Positions 8,863-17,916 of a stretch of DNA of 63,538 nucleotides are shown in pieces. Position numbers and translations under genes: made by a program. The notes beneath the pieces are model-generated. The model did not search any database. It had not been told where the DNA came from and saw only the letters and a list, made by a program, of their open reading frames with translations. The stretch lies in NCBI GenBank assembly GCA_964480275.1, contig CAYZOC010000001.1, forward strand, positions 1 to 63,538, in the 5' to 3' direction. Each line of letters starts with the position of its first letter. The stretch's first letter is position 1. The DNA comes from DATESG01 sp964480275. GTDB taxonomy: Bacteria > Bacillota_I > Bacilli_A > RFN20 > CAG-826.

Positions 8863-8867
8863 AAATC

Positions 8868-9947
8868 CTACTTCTTTAATTCATCGAAACGTTCGTGATT
8901 AAAGTCTATTAATATATTAATTAAAACTTTACGGGCTGCTAAATAGTCATCAGTATCAATAACTGATGAGCAAGTGTGAATGTTGCGCGCACATATACAG
9001 TGGGTGAGTGTTAAGACTCCACTATTAGACATATGGATTGCACCAGCATCAGTTCCTCCAGGACTGGAGTAGTATTGACTTTTAACGTCACTAGCTTTAC
9101 ACATGGCTTCCTGATATTGAATTAATTTAGAAAAACTAAGCATCGAACGATCGGCATAGCGAAGTAAAACCCCACCACCCAATTGTCCTTCTTCATCTTT
9201 GTTTCCTGTCGAATCACGAGCAGGAGAACAATCAGGGACAATTGCAAAATCAGGATTAATCATCTGGGCCATCGTAGTGGCTCCGCGAAGTCCTACTTCT
9301 TCTTGCACAGTTGCGCCAATATATAAATCATAAGGGAGTTCGACGTCTTTAAGTTGAGCGGCAACATCAAGTCCCAAAACAACGCCATAGCGATTATCAA
9401 ACGCTTTTGATAGTAAGCGTTGGCCCTGATTTAGTTCGACAAAGTCACCTTTTATTACGACCATCGCCCCAATATAAACACCACTACTGATAGCTTCACT
9501 TTTACTTCTAAAGCCAAAGTCAACTAACATGTTTTTTATTTGAACTGGTTGGTTTCGATCATTTTCACTCATCAAATGAGGAGGAATTGCATCGATACTA
9601 CCTTCAATAAAATCACCATTTTTTGTCCGAAGATGAACGCGGTGAGCAAGCATCGTTTGTGGATTAATCCCACCAACAGGATTAAGTGCAATCATGCCAT
9701 TTTCCTTGATGTCAATCACAATAAAGCCAACCTCATCCATATGTGCAGCCACCATAACTTTAAGTGGATTTGGATGTTTACTTTTTTTCAAAGCAAAAAT
9801 TGAACCTAAATTATCCTCGACAATTTCATAACCTAGGCTATGATATTTTGCGCCCAAATAATGAGCAAGCAAATTTTCTTGGCCGGAAATTGAGTTGATT
9901 TGCGTGACTTCTTTAAAAAGATTTAGTTGTGTTAAGTTTAGTTTCAT
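8868..9947 (-). CDS. M42-family metallo-aminopeptidase (FrvX/YsdC/PepA type)
   Basis: Large tetrahedral aminopeptidase family using two metal ions to trim peptides. The ligand set is visible in order: His69 and Asp71 in AAHMDEVG, bridging Asp184 in KAFDNRYG, the Glu pair in VQEEVGLRG (216-217), Asp239 in VPDCSP, and a late His in the segment after SSPGGTDAGAIH. Length 359 is normal. GGAG sits before the ATG at 9947, inside the end of trmB. The family is also annotated as glucanase in older records; peptidase activity is the well-supported function. With pepV and pepP it points to peptide use as a nutrient source. Confidence 0.92.
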   Translation of the reverse strand: MKLNLTQLNLFKEVTQINSISGQENLLAHYLGAKYHSLGYEIVEDNLGSIFALKKSKHPNPLKVMVAAHMDEVGFIVIDIKENGMIALNPVGGINPQTMLAHRVHLRTKNGDFIEGSIDAIPPHLMSENDRNQPVQIKNMLVDFGFRSKSEAISSGVYIGAMVVIKGDFVELNQGQRLLSKAFDNRYGVVLGLDVAAQLKDVELPYDLYIGATVQEEVGLRGATTMAQMINPDFAIVPDCSPARDSTGNKDEEGQLGGGVLLRYADRSMLSFSKLIQYQEAMCKASDVKSQYYSSPGGTDAGAIHMSNSGVLTLTHCICARNIHTCSSVIDTDDYLAARKVLINILIDFNHERFDELKK

Positions 9948-9949
9948 CT

Positions 9950-10582
9950 TTACTCCTTAATCGCGACGATACGATAAATTTTATGTCCTTGGCTGCGAAA
10001 GTTTAATTCATATTCTGTCATTGCATCAAATTCAACATGTTGTTGGTAGTCTTCACTTTGTTCAACAATTTTCCACCCATTTTCAACATAACTTTCAAGT
10101 GAAAAAAGATATAAACTTTGTTGATCAGTTTTTTGGACGATCATCTTACCTTCTTTTAACGCCTCTTGATATACGTCAAGAAAACGTTTACTAGTCAAGC
10201 GACGTTTTTCATGGCGTTTTTTTGGCCATGGGTCAGAAAAGTTTAAGAAAATAGTTTCAAGACTATGCTTTTTCAATAAGGGAATTATTTTTAGTGCATC
10301 ATCTTGAATAAGCCGCACATTATTTAATCCCGCTTCGACAACTTTCATCGCTGTCATAGCAGCGACAGAAATATTAAGTTCAATGACAAGAAAGTTAAAA
10401 TGAGGATTATTTTTGGCCATTGCAACAATAAAATCACCTTTACCTGGTCCTACTTCTAGATATAAATTGTCACGATTGATAAAATCATAAAAATCAGCAG
10501 AGTCATAACGTTCCTCACTAATATAGACTTCAGGATGGGCAACTAAAAAAGGAATACTCCATTTTTTTAGTTTCATCCGCAT
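9950..10582 (-). CDS. trmB: tRNA (guanine-N7-)-methyltransferase
   Basis: Makes m7G46 in the variable loop of tRNA using SAM. The SAM motif EVGPGKGDF starts at residue 43, and the family motif NFSDPWPKKRHEKRRL (114-129), which binds guanine and tRNA, is intact. Length 210 is typical. Two starts are possible: ATG 10582, or ATG 10576 two codons later, which forms an ATGA overlap with the pepV stop. Neither has a good ribosome binding site, so translation is likely coupled to pepV. I keep the longer form, but 10576 is equally plausible. Confidence 0.95.
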   Translation of the reverse strand: MRMKLKKWSIPFLVAHPEVYISEERYDSADFYDFINRDNLYLEVGPGKGDFIVAMAKNNPHFNFLVIELNISVAAMTAMKVVEAGLNNVRLIQDDALKIIPLLKKHSLETIFLNFSDPWPKKRHEKRRLTSKRFLDVYQEALKEGKMIVQKTDQQSLYLFSLESYVENGWKIVEQSEDYQQHVEFDAMTEYELNFRSQGHKIYRIVAIKE

Positions 10583-11934
10583 AATTCGACCCCGAGTGCG
10601 TGAATTGCATGAGCGTAAATATGCATTTGTGCATAAATATCATCAAGTAAAACATGTTCATTAGCCTGATGTATGCTACCATCACGGCCTTTAAAAGCAC
10701 TGCCAAATGCGACGGTATTCGGACATTCCTTAGCATAGGTGCCGCCACCAATCGCCATCGGCATTGATGTTAAATCACCTGTTTCAGCTTGATAAACATG
10801 TAAAAGTTTTTGAATAAAATCACTCTTAGGATCAAAGACTAGCGGTTTGCTTGTCGACCTAACCTGTATTTCCATATCAAGCGCGTGTCCAACTAAATCA
10901 AGGTGTTCTTCGATCACAACATTTTCTGGATGTCTAAAGTTTGTTACAAACGTAAGTTTGCCTTCCTTGTATTCCATTAATCCAACATTGTAACTAGACT
11001 CACCAAGTAATTCACTATAGTAATAAGCATCGAAATTACGGCCTTTTGTATCACGATAGCATTCAGCAATATTACTTAAAAATCCAATACCATAATGATT
11101 TCCTAGCGCATCAAGCGCGGCTAAACCAGCATTAAATCCTAGCTCAGGCATACTACCATGGGCACTTTTGCCAAATATTGTAATGTGTGATTGTTCACCG
11201 ACATTTTTAAATGTATATTTGAGTTTCATCGCCTCGAGTGTCTCGATAAAAGAATCGTCGCGAACGATGGCCATCTTTAATTCATCAATCACGGAATTAC
11301 TAGCTTTACCACCACTTAGCCTTAACAATGGATGTAAATCAATTTCTTTACTAGCAATATAATTTGTAATCCCTTTTTCACCATATATAAGGGGAAATTC
11401 TGCATCAGGTGTAAATCCATAAGTTACGGGTTTTTTCTTTAAGGTGTTGAAATAGTAGTGCATACAACTACTACCTCTTTCTTCATCACCACCAACGACC
11501 ATTCTTACTTTATAACCTTTAATTAAGTCGCTGTCTTTTAAAGCCTTTAAGGCATAATAAGCCGCAATAAGTGGTCCTTTATCATCACTAGTGCCGCGAC
11601 TATACATATACCCATCCTTGACCGTTCCACTAAAGGGTGGATAGTCCCAGCTTCCGGTCGCTGGAACTACATCAGCATGGGCAAAAATTCCAATTTCTTG
11701 CTCGCCTTCACCAAAGGATATTTCCGTGACTCTTCCATCGATATATTCAACATCAAAACCATCCTTTTTTGCCATTTTATACACGATCATCAAAGAATCA
11801 TGGACACCAATGCCATAAGGATATTTAGTTGATACTGTCGATTCATCATAGACAGAATTTGATTGAACAAGTCTTTGTAAGGATTTAATTGCCTGTTCAT
11901 TATATGGTTTTGTTAGTAGTTTGAAATCAATCAT
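10573..11934 (-). CDS. pepV: Dinuclear zinc dipeptidase PepV (M20 family)
   Basis: Cytosolic dipeptidase with unspecific action on dipeptides. Metal ligands are seen in the expected order: HAD at 86-88 (IFAHADVVP), the bridging Asp in SRGTSDDKG (Asp117), and the Glu pair in GGDEERGS (151-152). A lid domain is inserted in the middle (about 180-380). The 453-residue length fits the PepV/Sapep group. AGAGGTG lies before the ATG at 11934. It overlaps trmB and follows the ECF S-component gene by 34 bases. Confidence 0.93.
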   Translation of the reverse strand: MIDFKLLTKPYNEQAIKSLQRLVQSNSVYDESTVSTKYPYGIGVHDSLMIVYKMAKKDGFDVEYIDGRVTEISFGEGEQEIGIFAHADVVPATGSWDYPPFSGTVKDGYMYSRGTSDDKGPLIAAYYALKALKDSDLIKGYKVRMVVGGDEERGSSCMHYYFNTLKKKPVTYGFTPDAEFPLIYGEKGITNYIASKEIDLHPLLRLSGGKASNSVIDELKMAIVRDDSFIETLEAMKLKYTFKNVGEQSHITIFGKSAHGSMPELGFNAGLAALDALGNHYGIGFLSNIAECYRDTKGRNFDAYYYSELLGESSYNVGLMEYKEGKLTFVTNFRHPENVVIEEHLDLVGHALDMEIQVRSTSKPLVFDPKSDFIQKLLHVYQAETGDLTSMPMAIGGGTYAKECPNTVAFGSAFKGRDGSIHQANEHVLLDDIYAQMHIYAHAIHALGVELCG

Positions 11935-11968
11935 AATAGCACCTCTTTTCTATGCTATTGTATCATAT

Positions 11969-12529
11969 TTAGGCTTCAAGATTTAAGCGGTTTATCACAG
12001 GTTTCAACGCTGTGACGACAAGAGGGACAATTATCGAATAACTTGCCGCCTCTATTAATGCACCAGAACCTAGTATTGGAGCAACAACTATCCACGTTTC
12101 CGGATGAATGAGACCCAGCATACCAATTACCATGACGGAATGTAAAAATGAGGTAGCAAAAATATAGACAACAATTAGCCACGAACTAAATTTTAATGGT
12201 AATTTGCGAATATTGGTTGCAATAATCCCGGCCACAAGTCCAAAAATTGCCCGCGGAAGTACCGATATCAGCGGGTTTATAAAGAAATAATCAAACGTTC
12301 CAGGAACGGTTAAGGCTTTAAATAGCGAGAATAGACCAAAGGTGACTCCATAAATGAGACCTCGTTTCCAACCAAAAATATAGGCACCGATAAAGACAAT
12401 AATCGGAATCGTAGTAAAAGAGATTGGTCCCACGCTAATAAAACCTAGAAAGGGGACAAAGGCAAAAATTGCTATGATGGCAATAAACATTGCATCAATT
12501 ACCATCATTTTTATTTGCTTGTTTTTCAT
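11969..12529 (-). CDS. ECF transporter S component, predicted pantothenate-type
   Basis: Substrate-capture subunit of an energy-coupling-factor vitamin transporter. The 186-residue protein has six hydrophobic segments, a short basic N-terminus (MKNKQIKMM) and the family pattern of a long glycine- and proline-containing loop before membrane segment 2. S components need the shared EcfA, EcfA' and EcfT module, which is not in this window. The start ATG overlaps the stop codon of coaX by one base (TAATG), so the two are translated together. Since coaX phosphorylates pantothenate, pantothenate is the most likely cargo (inference from coupling, not from binding residues). Confidence 0.82.
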   Translation of the reverse strand: MKNKQIKMMVIDAMFIAIIAIFAFVPFLGFISVGPISFTTIPIIVFIGAYIFGWKRGLIYGVTFGLFSLFKALTVPGTFDYFFINPLISVLPRAIFGLVAGIIATNIRKLPLKFSSWLIVVYIFATSFLHSVMVIGMLGLIHPETWIVVAPILGSGALIEAASYSIIVPLVVTALKPVINRLNLEA

Positions 12530-13317
12530 TATTGAGATTTCCTTTGATTTTTATTTAATATTTCATATAGTCCATGATGGATAAGATAGCGATTATATGT
12601 GTAGTTAGTACTACTATCTTTTACTAGATATTCACTAACAAAAGCAGCATTACCACCAGTGATAATGACGCTAAGTTTCTTGTTTGTTTCACGATTTATT
12701 AGTTCAACCATCCCTTTTATTTGCGCTAATGTTCCATAGACAAGCCCACTATTAAGTGCATCCTTAGTATTTTTACCGATTACTCTAGCTGGACATTCAA
12801 CAGCGACTTGTATCAAAAGAGCAGTATTGCGATCAAGGGCATCTTTGCTCATCATAATTCCTGGTGTAAAACTAACACCATCGAATTGCTTGTTTTCGTC
12901 AATATATATATATTTATTGACTGTTCCTAAATCGACAATAAGAAAAGGGGCCTCATAAAATGCAAGTGCCCCAACACTCACCGCAACAAGGTCGGCGCCA
13001 ACTTCATTTGGGCTATCAACACGCAGTTGTAGCCCGGTTTTAATTCCTGGCCCAAGCACACGTGGTTGAATTCCAAATAGTGTCGCAACAAGATTTGAAA
13101 CTTTTTTAGTCTCAATTGGAACTACACTTGAAATTATTGCTTCTTCTACTGATGAGTTCAATAAATTTTTCGATGTTAATAAGCTAGTCACATCTGATAA
13201 ATATTGATCAAAAGTTCGGCGAGTATTCGTATCAATCATTAAAACATGTTTGAGTTCTTGTTGTTCAAAAAACCCAAAGGCAATTGTCGTATTGCCTATA
13301 TCAATCGTAAGTTTCAT
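12529..13317 (-). CDS. coaX: Type III pantothenate kinase
   Basis: First step of CoA synthesis from pantothenate. The ASKHA-type phosphate loop DIGNTT is at 6-11, and the downstream SFTPGIMMSKDAL and IGKNTKDALNSG segments are typical of CoaX. Two usually conserved motifs differ: GADR is GADL (107-110), and DFGTATT is DLGTVNK (129-135), so its kinetics may be altered. Length 262 is normal. GGAGGAAAT precedes the ATG. CoaX enzymes resist feedback by CoA, so uptake by the coupled ECF subunit may be the control point (inference). Confidence 0.9.
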   Translation of the reverse strand: MKLTIDIGNTTIAFGFFEQQELKHVLMIDTNTRRTFDQYLSDVTSLLTSKNLLNSSVEEAIISSVVPIETKKVSNLVATLFGIQPRVLGPGIKTGLQLRVDSPNEVGADLVAVSVGALAFYEAPFLIVDLGTVNKYIYIDENKQFDGVSFTPGIMMSKDALDRNTALLIQVAVECPARVIGKNTKDALNSGLVYGTLAQIKGMVELINRETNKKLSVIITGGNAAFVSEYLVKDSSTNYTYNRYLIHHGLYEILNKNQRKSQ

Positions 13318-13401
13318 ATTTCCTCCGCTACAATCTTGTCTCTACAAGTATCGTGCAAGTTAATTTTAGTACTTTTTTAGACTAATAGGAAGATAGACAC
13401 A

Positions 13402-15804
13402 CTAGACTGCCACAATATTGACAATTTTATTCGGCACAACAATAACTTTTTTTACTTTTTTTCCTTGTAGATTTCTAATTATTGCTTCCGCTTCAAAAGC
13501 GATTTTCTCTAGCTCTTCTTTGGCTATATCCCGTTCAACTTCAGCCGTTGCCCGTAACTTTCCATTGATTTGCAGTGCAATTTGAACTGTTTGCTTTTGT
13601 AGATACTTTTCTTCATAGCTTGGCCATGAGGCAAAACTAATTCCCGTATCAAAACCCAAACGTTGGTAAATTTCTTCGCCTAAGTGTGGGGCGATTGGTG
13701 CCAATAGTTTGATAAAATCCACGAGATAAGGGCGATAAATAGACTTAGCCTTATAAACTTCATTAACAAAGATCATCATTTGTGCAATTGCTGTATTAAA
13801 TTTAAGGTTATCAAAGTCTTCAGTGACTTTTTTAACGGTAGAATGGAAAGTGTAGTCTAATTCATGGCTATTTTCGTCACTAATAACACTAGCAAACTGA
13901 TCACTATAAATTCTTTCAACGCGATTTAAGAATCTTAGAGCGCCATCAAGTCCGCTATTCGACCAAGGTAGACTAGCTTCTAGTGGTCCCATAAACATTT
14001 CATATAGACGTAGGGTGTCAACACCATAGTTTTTGATAATGTCGTCAGGATTAACAACATTTCCACGTGACTTAGACATTTTCTCGCCATTTTCACCAAG
14101 AATCATCCCTTGGTGAAATAGTTTTTTAAATGGTTCTTTAGTTGGAACTTCACCAATGTCGTAGAGAAATTTATGCCAAAAGCGTGCGTAGAGTAAGTGT
14201 AAGACCGCATGCTCGGCACCACCAATATATAGATCAACTGGCAACCAATGTTCCATCAGACTCTTATCAGCAATTGCTTGTTCGTTTTTTGGATCCAAAT
14301 AGCGTAAATAGTACCAGCAAGAGCCGGCCCATTGTGGCATTGTATTTGATTCACGCGTCACTTTTTTGCCAGCAATTTCAGTGTTAATCCAATCGGTTGC
14401 GAGTACAAGTGGCGACTCACCAGTCCCACTAGGCTTGTACTGCTCAAGCTCTGGTAAAACTAGTGGTAAGGCCGCGACATCTAGTGCTCTAGTTTCTTGT
14501 GTTTCATCAATAGTGTAAATAGGCATGGGTTCTCCCCAATAACGTTGACGTGAGAACAACCAGTCGCGAAGTTTATAATTGACCTGTTTTTTTCCTAATC
14601 CGATTTGTTCAAGATACTCGATAATTTTAATCTTGGCGTTATATATATCAAGACCATCGATAAATGAAGAATTAATATGAAGTCCATCTTCAACCATCGC
14701 CTTTTCACTAATATCACCGACAAGAACTTGACGAATTTCTAGTTGATGTTTCTTAGCAAATTCATAATCACGTTGATCATGAGCGGGAACCGCCATGACT
14801 GCACCATCACCATAATTTACGAGCACATAATCGGCAATATAAATCGGTACTTGCTCATCATTAACTGGATTGATCGCGTAGGCCCCAGTGAAAACTCCAT
14901 CTTTATCCTTATTTAATTCAGTCCTTTCAAGATCACTCTTATGAGCAATTTTCTTGCGATATTGTTCAACTGCATCTTTATACTTTTCGCCAACAATCCG
15001 ATCGACGAGCGGATGTTCAGGGGCAAGACATGTATAAGTGCAGCCAAAAAGTGTATCAACTCTAGTTGTAAACACATTAAAGCTTTCCTCACTATCCCTA
15101 ACCTTAAAAGTGATTTGTGCTCCTTCGCTCCTTCCAATCCAATTGCGTTGCATTTCTAGTGTTGATGATGGCCAATCAAGTTCCTCTAAACCCTCAAGAA
15201 GTTTTTCGGCATACTTTGTAATTCTAAGTTGCCATTGACGCATTGGTTTGCGAACAACAGGGAATCCACCAACCTCACTAAGCCCGTCAACGACTTCTTC
15301 ATTAGCTAACACTGTTCCTAACTCAGGACAAAAATTTACAGGAATATAATCAACATAGGCCAGATCATGTTCATATAATTTAATGAAGATATATTGTGTC
15401 CATTTGTAATAACTTGAGTCTGCAGTCGATACTTCGCGGTCATAATCATAGCTAAACCCCATCTCTTTGAGTTGGCTTCGGAAGTTCGCAATGTTTTGAT
15501 TAGTAAAAATAGAAGGATGATTATTCGTTCTGATAGCATATTGTTCAGCCGGAAGACCAAAGGCATCATAGCCAATAGGATGAAGAACATTATATCCTTG
15601 AGCACGTTTCATCCGTGCAACAATATCTGTAGCGGTGTATCCTTCAACGTGTCCAACGTGTAAACCCTGGCCAGATGGATAGGGAAACATGTCTAATACA
15701 TAATATTTTGGTCGCGAAAAGTCATAAATATCAGTTTTAAACGTTTGGTTTTCCTCCCAATATTTTTGCCATTTTTTTTCTAAACTAGTGAAATCATATC
15801 CCAT
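13402..15804 (-). CDS. leuS: Leucyl-tRNA synthetase
   Basis: Class I synthetase charging tRNA-Leu. HIGH appears as HVGH at 49-52 (PYPSGQGLHVGH) and KMSKS near residue 575 (GEKMSKSRGN). The CP1 editing domain lies between, with the TTRVDTLFG and AVPAHDQRDYEFA segments that hydrolyse mischarged tRNA. Length 800 is normal for bacteria. The start is ATG 15804: GGAGG at 15813-15817 stands just before it, whereas a longer reading from TTG 15819 would begin inside that site. A T-box leader controls the gene. It heads the long unit continuing into coaX, pepV and others, so some of these may also respond to leucine starvation. Confidence 0.98.
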   Translation of the reverse strand: MGYDFTSLEKKWQKYWEENQTFKTDIYDFSRPKYYVLDMFPYPSGQGLHVGHVEGYTATDIVARMKRAQGYNVLHPIGYDAFGLPAEQYAIRTNNHPSIFTNQNIANFRSQLKEMGFSYDYDREVSTADSSYYKWTQYIFIKLYEHDLAYVDYIPVNFCPELGTVLANEEVVDGLSEVGGFPVVRKPMRQWQLRITKYAEKLLEGLEELDWPSSTLEMQRNWIGRSEGAQITFKVRDSEESFNVFTTRVDTLFGCTYTCLAPEHPLVDRIVGEKYKDAVEQYRKKIAHKSDLERTELNKDKDGVFTGAYAINPVNDEQVPIYIADYVLVNYGDGAVMAVPAHDQRDYEFAKKHQLEIRQVLVGDISEKAMVEDGLHINSSFIDGLDIYNAKIKIIEYLEQIGLGKKQVNYKLRDWLFSRQRYWGEPMPIYTIDETQETRALDVAALPLVLPELEQYKPSGTGESPLVLATDWINTEIAGKKVTRESNTMPQWAGSCWYYLRYLDPKNEQAIADKSLMEHWLPVDLYIGGAEHAVLHLLYARFWHKFLYDIGEVPTKEPFKKLFHQGMILGENGEKMSKSRGNVVNPDDIIKNYGVDTLRLYEMFMGPLEASLPWSNSGLDGALRFLNRVERIYSDQFASVISDENSHELDYTFHSTVKKVTEDFDNLKFNTAIAQMMIFVNEVYKAKSIYRPYLVDFIKLLAPIAPHLGEEIYQRLGFDTGISFASWPSYEEKYLQKQTVQIALQINGKLRATAEVERDIAKEELEKIAFEAEAIIRNLQGKKVKKVIVVPNKIVNIVAV

Positions 15805-15817
15805 ATTTTTTTCCTCC

Positions 15818-16010
15818 AAAAATAAAAGGTGTTACCTAAGGGCGAAATTTCGCGGTACCACCTTAATTCACACATTTGTGTCTTATTAATCTTCTTAACG
15901 GGAAGAGACGGCTATTTGCAAATTGGTGAGACACAAACCTATCACTCTGTTTTTTCACTAGCAACAGTCACTATAAGTAAGTTAGTTTGTTTATTCAATT
16001 CTAAGCACTT
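15818..16010 (-). promoter_or_regulatory. T-box riboswitch of leuS
   Basis: The minus strand carries the T-box core AAGGTGGTACCGCG (complement of 15851-15864). Its AAGGTGGTACC arm can pair with GGTAACACCTT (complement of 15826-15836) to form a terminator followed by a T-rich tract; an inner GCGAAATTTCGC hairpin is also present. Uncharged tRNA-Leu would favour the antiterminator. About 130 bases of stem I region lie upstream. A CTC triplet followed by A (complement of 15928-15930) is a possible leucine specifier, but I could not fold stem I by eye, so that part is tentative. Confidence 0.9.
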
Positions 16011-16012
16011 TA

Positions 16013-16040
16013 AGTTTAGCATAGTCTAATAGTTTTTCAA
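16013..16040 (-). promoter_or_regulatory. leuS promoter
   Basis: TTGAAA (16035-16040), 16-base spacer, TAAACT (16013-16018) on the minus strand, placed just upstream of the T-box leader. Confidence 0.55.
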
Positions 16041-16054
16041 GTGAATGTATTGTC

Positions 16055-16909
16055 CTACTTTTGTTTCTTGAATCGTAGGGTTAACACTGAAGCGATAAAA
16101 AACACGATTAAAGTCGCAATTAATACAAGTAAACTTACAAAGTTTGGCAGCACATTACCATTGATAAAATACTTTACACCGAGAAACTCTTGAAGATTGG
16201 TGAGCTCTTCAATCGGAGCGTTTGCAAATACTTTTCCCATCGATTCTTCCATCATTACGCTACGAAACAAGACCCCAGAGTGCGATGGAGGAAACAACAT
16301 AATGACAATTTTTACAGGATCGGGAAGATTGCCAATTGGAACGTAAATTCCCATCAAAAATCCGATAAGCGTTCCAACGATTGTTGAAATTATCGAAAAC
16401 GCATTAGTGGTTTTAATGAATAAAATTATAAAAAATATTATTGAACTAGCAGTTAATACATTCAACAGCATAAGTCCAATTAATTTAATTAATACGATGA
16501 TGTCTAAAAGTGGACCTCCATAAATTAAAATATAGATTTGAGCAAAAACAAGTGTAACTATACTCATAAATAATCCAATTATTACACTTCCTAATGCATG
16601 ACCTAAGACTCTAATTGTGGGTGAAATTGGTGAAACGACAAAGTCACGTTCGAGCTTTTTGGCCTTATCATCGACTAAAATTCCATACGCTCCTAGTGTG
16701 GTTGTAAAACCACTAACAGCGATCACACCAGCCATAATCCATTGGTCCATCATTGTTCGATAACCTTCGATTTCATCATTACTAACAAGATCACCTAAAA
16801 ACAAAACATAAAGACCAATTATAATAAAAACACTTAAAAGCGAGAAAAATACCGTGGCTTTGTCACGAAAATAAAGTTTTAAATGTCGTAGTGCAAGGGT
16901 AAAAATCAT
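16055..16909 (-). CDS. ABC-2 type transporter permease
   Basis: Membrane half of a two-gene ABC exporter. The 284-residue protein has an N-terminal cytoplasmic-proximal helix, about six membrane segments and a large loop between segments 5 and 6, as in drug- and lipid-exporting ABC-2 permeases. The ATG at 16909 overlaps the ATPase stop by one base (TGATG); GGAG lies 11 bases upstream. The TTG one codon earlier is unlikely. No terminator is obvious after it; the leuS leader promoter begins directly downstream. The substrate is unknown. Confidence 0.88.
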   Translation of the reverse strand: MIFTLALRHLKLYFRDKATVFFSLLSVFIIIGLYVLFLGDLVSNDEIEGYRTMMDQWIMAGVIAVSGFTTTLGAYGILVDDKAKKLERDFVVSPISPTIRVLGHALGSVIIGLFMSIVTLVFAQIYILIYGGPLLDIIVLIKLIGLMLLNVLTASSIIFFIILFIKTTNAFSIISTIVGTLIGFLMGIYVPIGNLPDPVKIVIMLFPPSHSGVLFRSVMMEESMGKVFANAPIEELTNLQEFLGVKYFINGNVLPNFVSLLVLIATLIVFFIASVLTLRFKKQK

Positions 16910-17823
16910 CAATCACGTAACTCCTTTCCTGTAACTTCGACAAAAGCATCATCTAATGTCCCATTAAGAACTTGAAAAGAAGCAACCTCATCTTTGTACC
17001 GCGATAAAATATCAAGTGCTTGCCAGCCATCAAAAAGGGCAATAATTATTCCATCTGCTTGGATTTCATATTCGACTTTATCACTATCAAGGATTTCCAT
17101 AAGTTTTTTCTTGTTAATGGGCTTAATTTGCAATGTATCGCGTGAATAACTATCCTTTAATTCATTAGGTGTCCCACTAGCAACTATTTTTCCGTTATCA
17201 ATTATGTAAACATAGTCTGCTTGACTGGCTTCCTCCATATAGTGTGTGGTTAGAAATACCGTCATCTTTTTATCTTTTTGGAGCCGGGCAATTGTCGACC
17301 AAACTAGTAAACGAGTTTGGGGATCAAGCCCAGTCGTAGGCTCATCCAAAAACATTATATTAGGTGCATGAATTAGTGCACGTGCGATATCGACTCTTCG
17401 CCGTTGTCCACCCGATAAGGTGCCATACTTACGCTTAGCAATGTTACTAATATCAATCGTATCCATCGCTTGTTTAACTGCTAGCTCAAGTTCTGCTCCC
17501 TTTAGATTATAAATTCGCCCTCTAACACGAAGATTTTCTTCGACAGTAAGTAAATTGTCTAATACATTTTCTTGAAAAACTATGCCGATTTCGTGTTTGA
17601 TTTTCTCATCTTCGCGGCCAATCTTGTAACCAGAAATGATAATTTCGCCTTCGTCTTGGCGTAAAAAAGTTGTCAGCATATGAATTGTTGTAGACTTACC
17701 AGCACCATTGGGTCCAACAAATGCCAAAAGACTTCCTTTTTTTACAATTAAATCAATTCCATCGACAGCTTTAACTTTGCCATAACTCTTCTTTAGATTT
17801 TTTACGGTAATAATCGCTTCCAT
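16909..17823 (-). CDS. ABC transporter ATP-binding protein (DrrA/CcmA-like)
   Basis: ATPase partner of the permease encoded downstream. Walker A GPNGAGKST at 37-45, Q-loop in IVFQENVL, signature LSGGQ at 136-140, Walker B FLDEPTTGLD at 158-167 and the switch His in TTHYMEEA are all intact. A C-terminal domain of about 80 residues, common in antibiotic-export ATPases of the DrrA type, follows. Length 304. Ribosome binding site AGAGGGGA precedes the ATG. A near-consensus promoter lies at 17840-17868, so the pair is its own unit. Export of a drug, lipid or peptide is possible; nothing here decides which. Confidence 0.9.
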   Translation of the reverse strand: MEAIITVKNLKKSYGKVKAVDGIDLIVKKGSLLAFVGPNGAGKSTTIHMLTTFLRQDEGEIIISGYKIGREDEKIKHEIGIVFQENVLDNLLTVEENLRVRGRIYNLKGAELELAVKQAMDTIDISNIAKRKYGTLSGGQRRRVDIARALIHAPNIMFLDEPTTGLDPQTRLLVWSTIARLQKDKKMTVFLTTHYMEEASQADYVYIIDNGKIVASGTPNELKDSYSRDTLQIKPINKKKLMEILDSDKVEYEIQADGIIIALFDGWQALDILSRYKDEVASFQVLNGTLDDAFVEVTGKELRD

Positions 17824-17839
17824 TTTAGTCCCCTCTTAG

Positions 17840-17868
17840 ATTGTATATTTATTGAAAATATTTGACAA
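17840..17868 (-). promoter_or_regulatory. Promoter of the ABC transporter pair
   Basis: TTGTCA (17863-17868), 17-base spacer, TACAAT (17840-17845) on the minus strand, 17 bases upstream of the ATPase start. Confidence 0.72.
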
Positions 17869-17876
17869 ACAATTAT

Positions 17877-17900
17877 TAAAAAAACGGGTTTGACCCCGTT
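17877..17900 (-). terminator. glgA terminator
   Basis: On the minus strand AACGGG (complement of 17895-17900) pairs with CCCGTT (complement of 17883-17888), followed by seven T. It ends the glgCDA transcript before the ABC promoter. Confidence 0.8.
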
Positions 17901-17916
17901 AAGTGAATTAGTTTAA

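Noticed and set aside
15805..15819. TTG start for leuS five codons upstream
   Set aside because: It would overlap the GGAGG ribosome binding site at 15813-15817, which is correctly spaced for ATG 15804.
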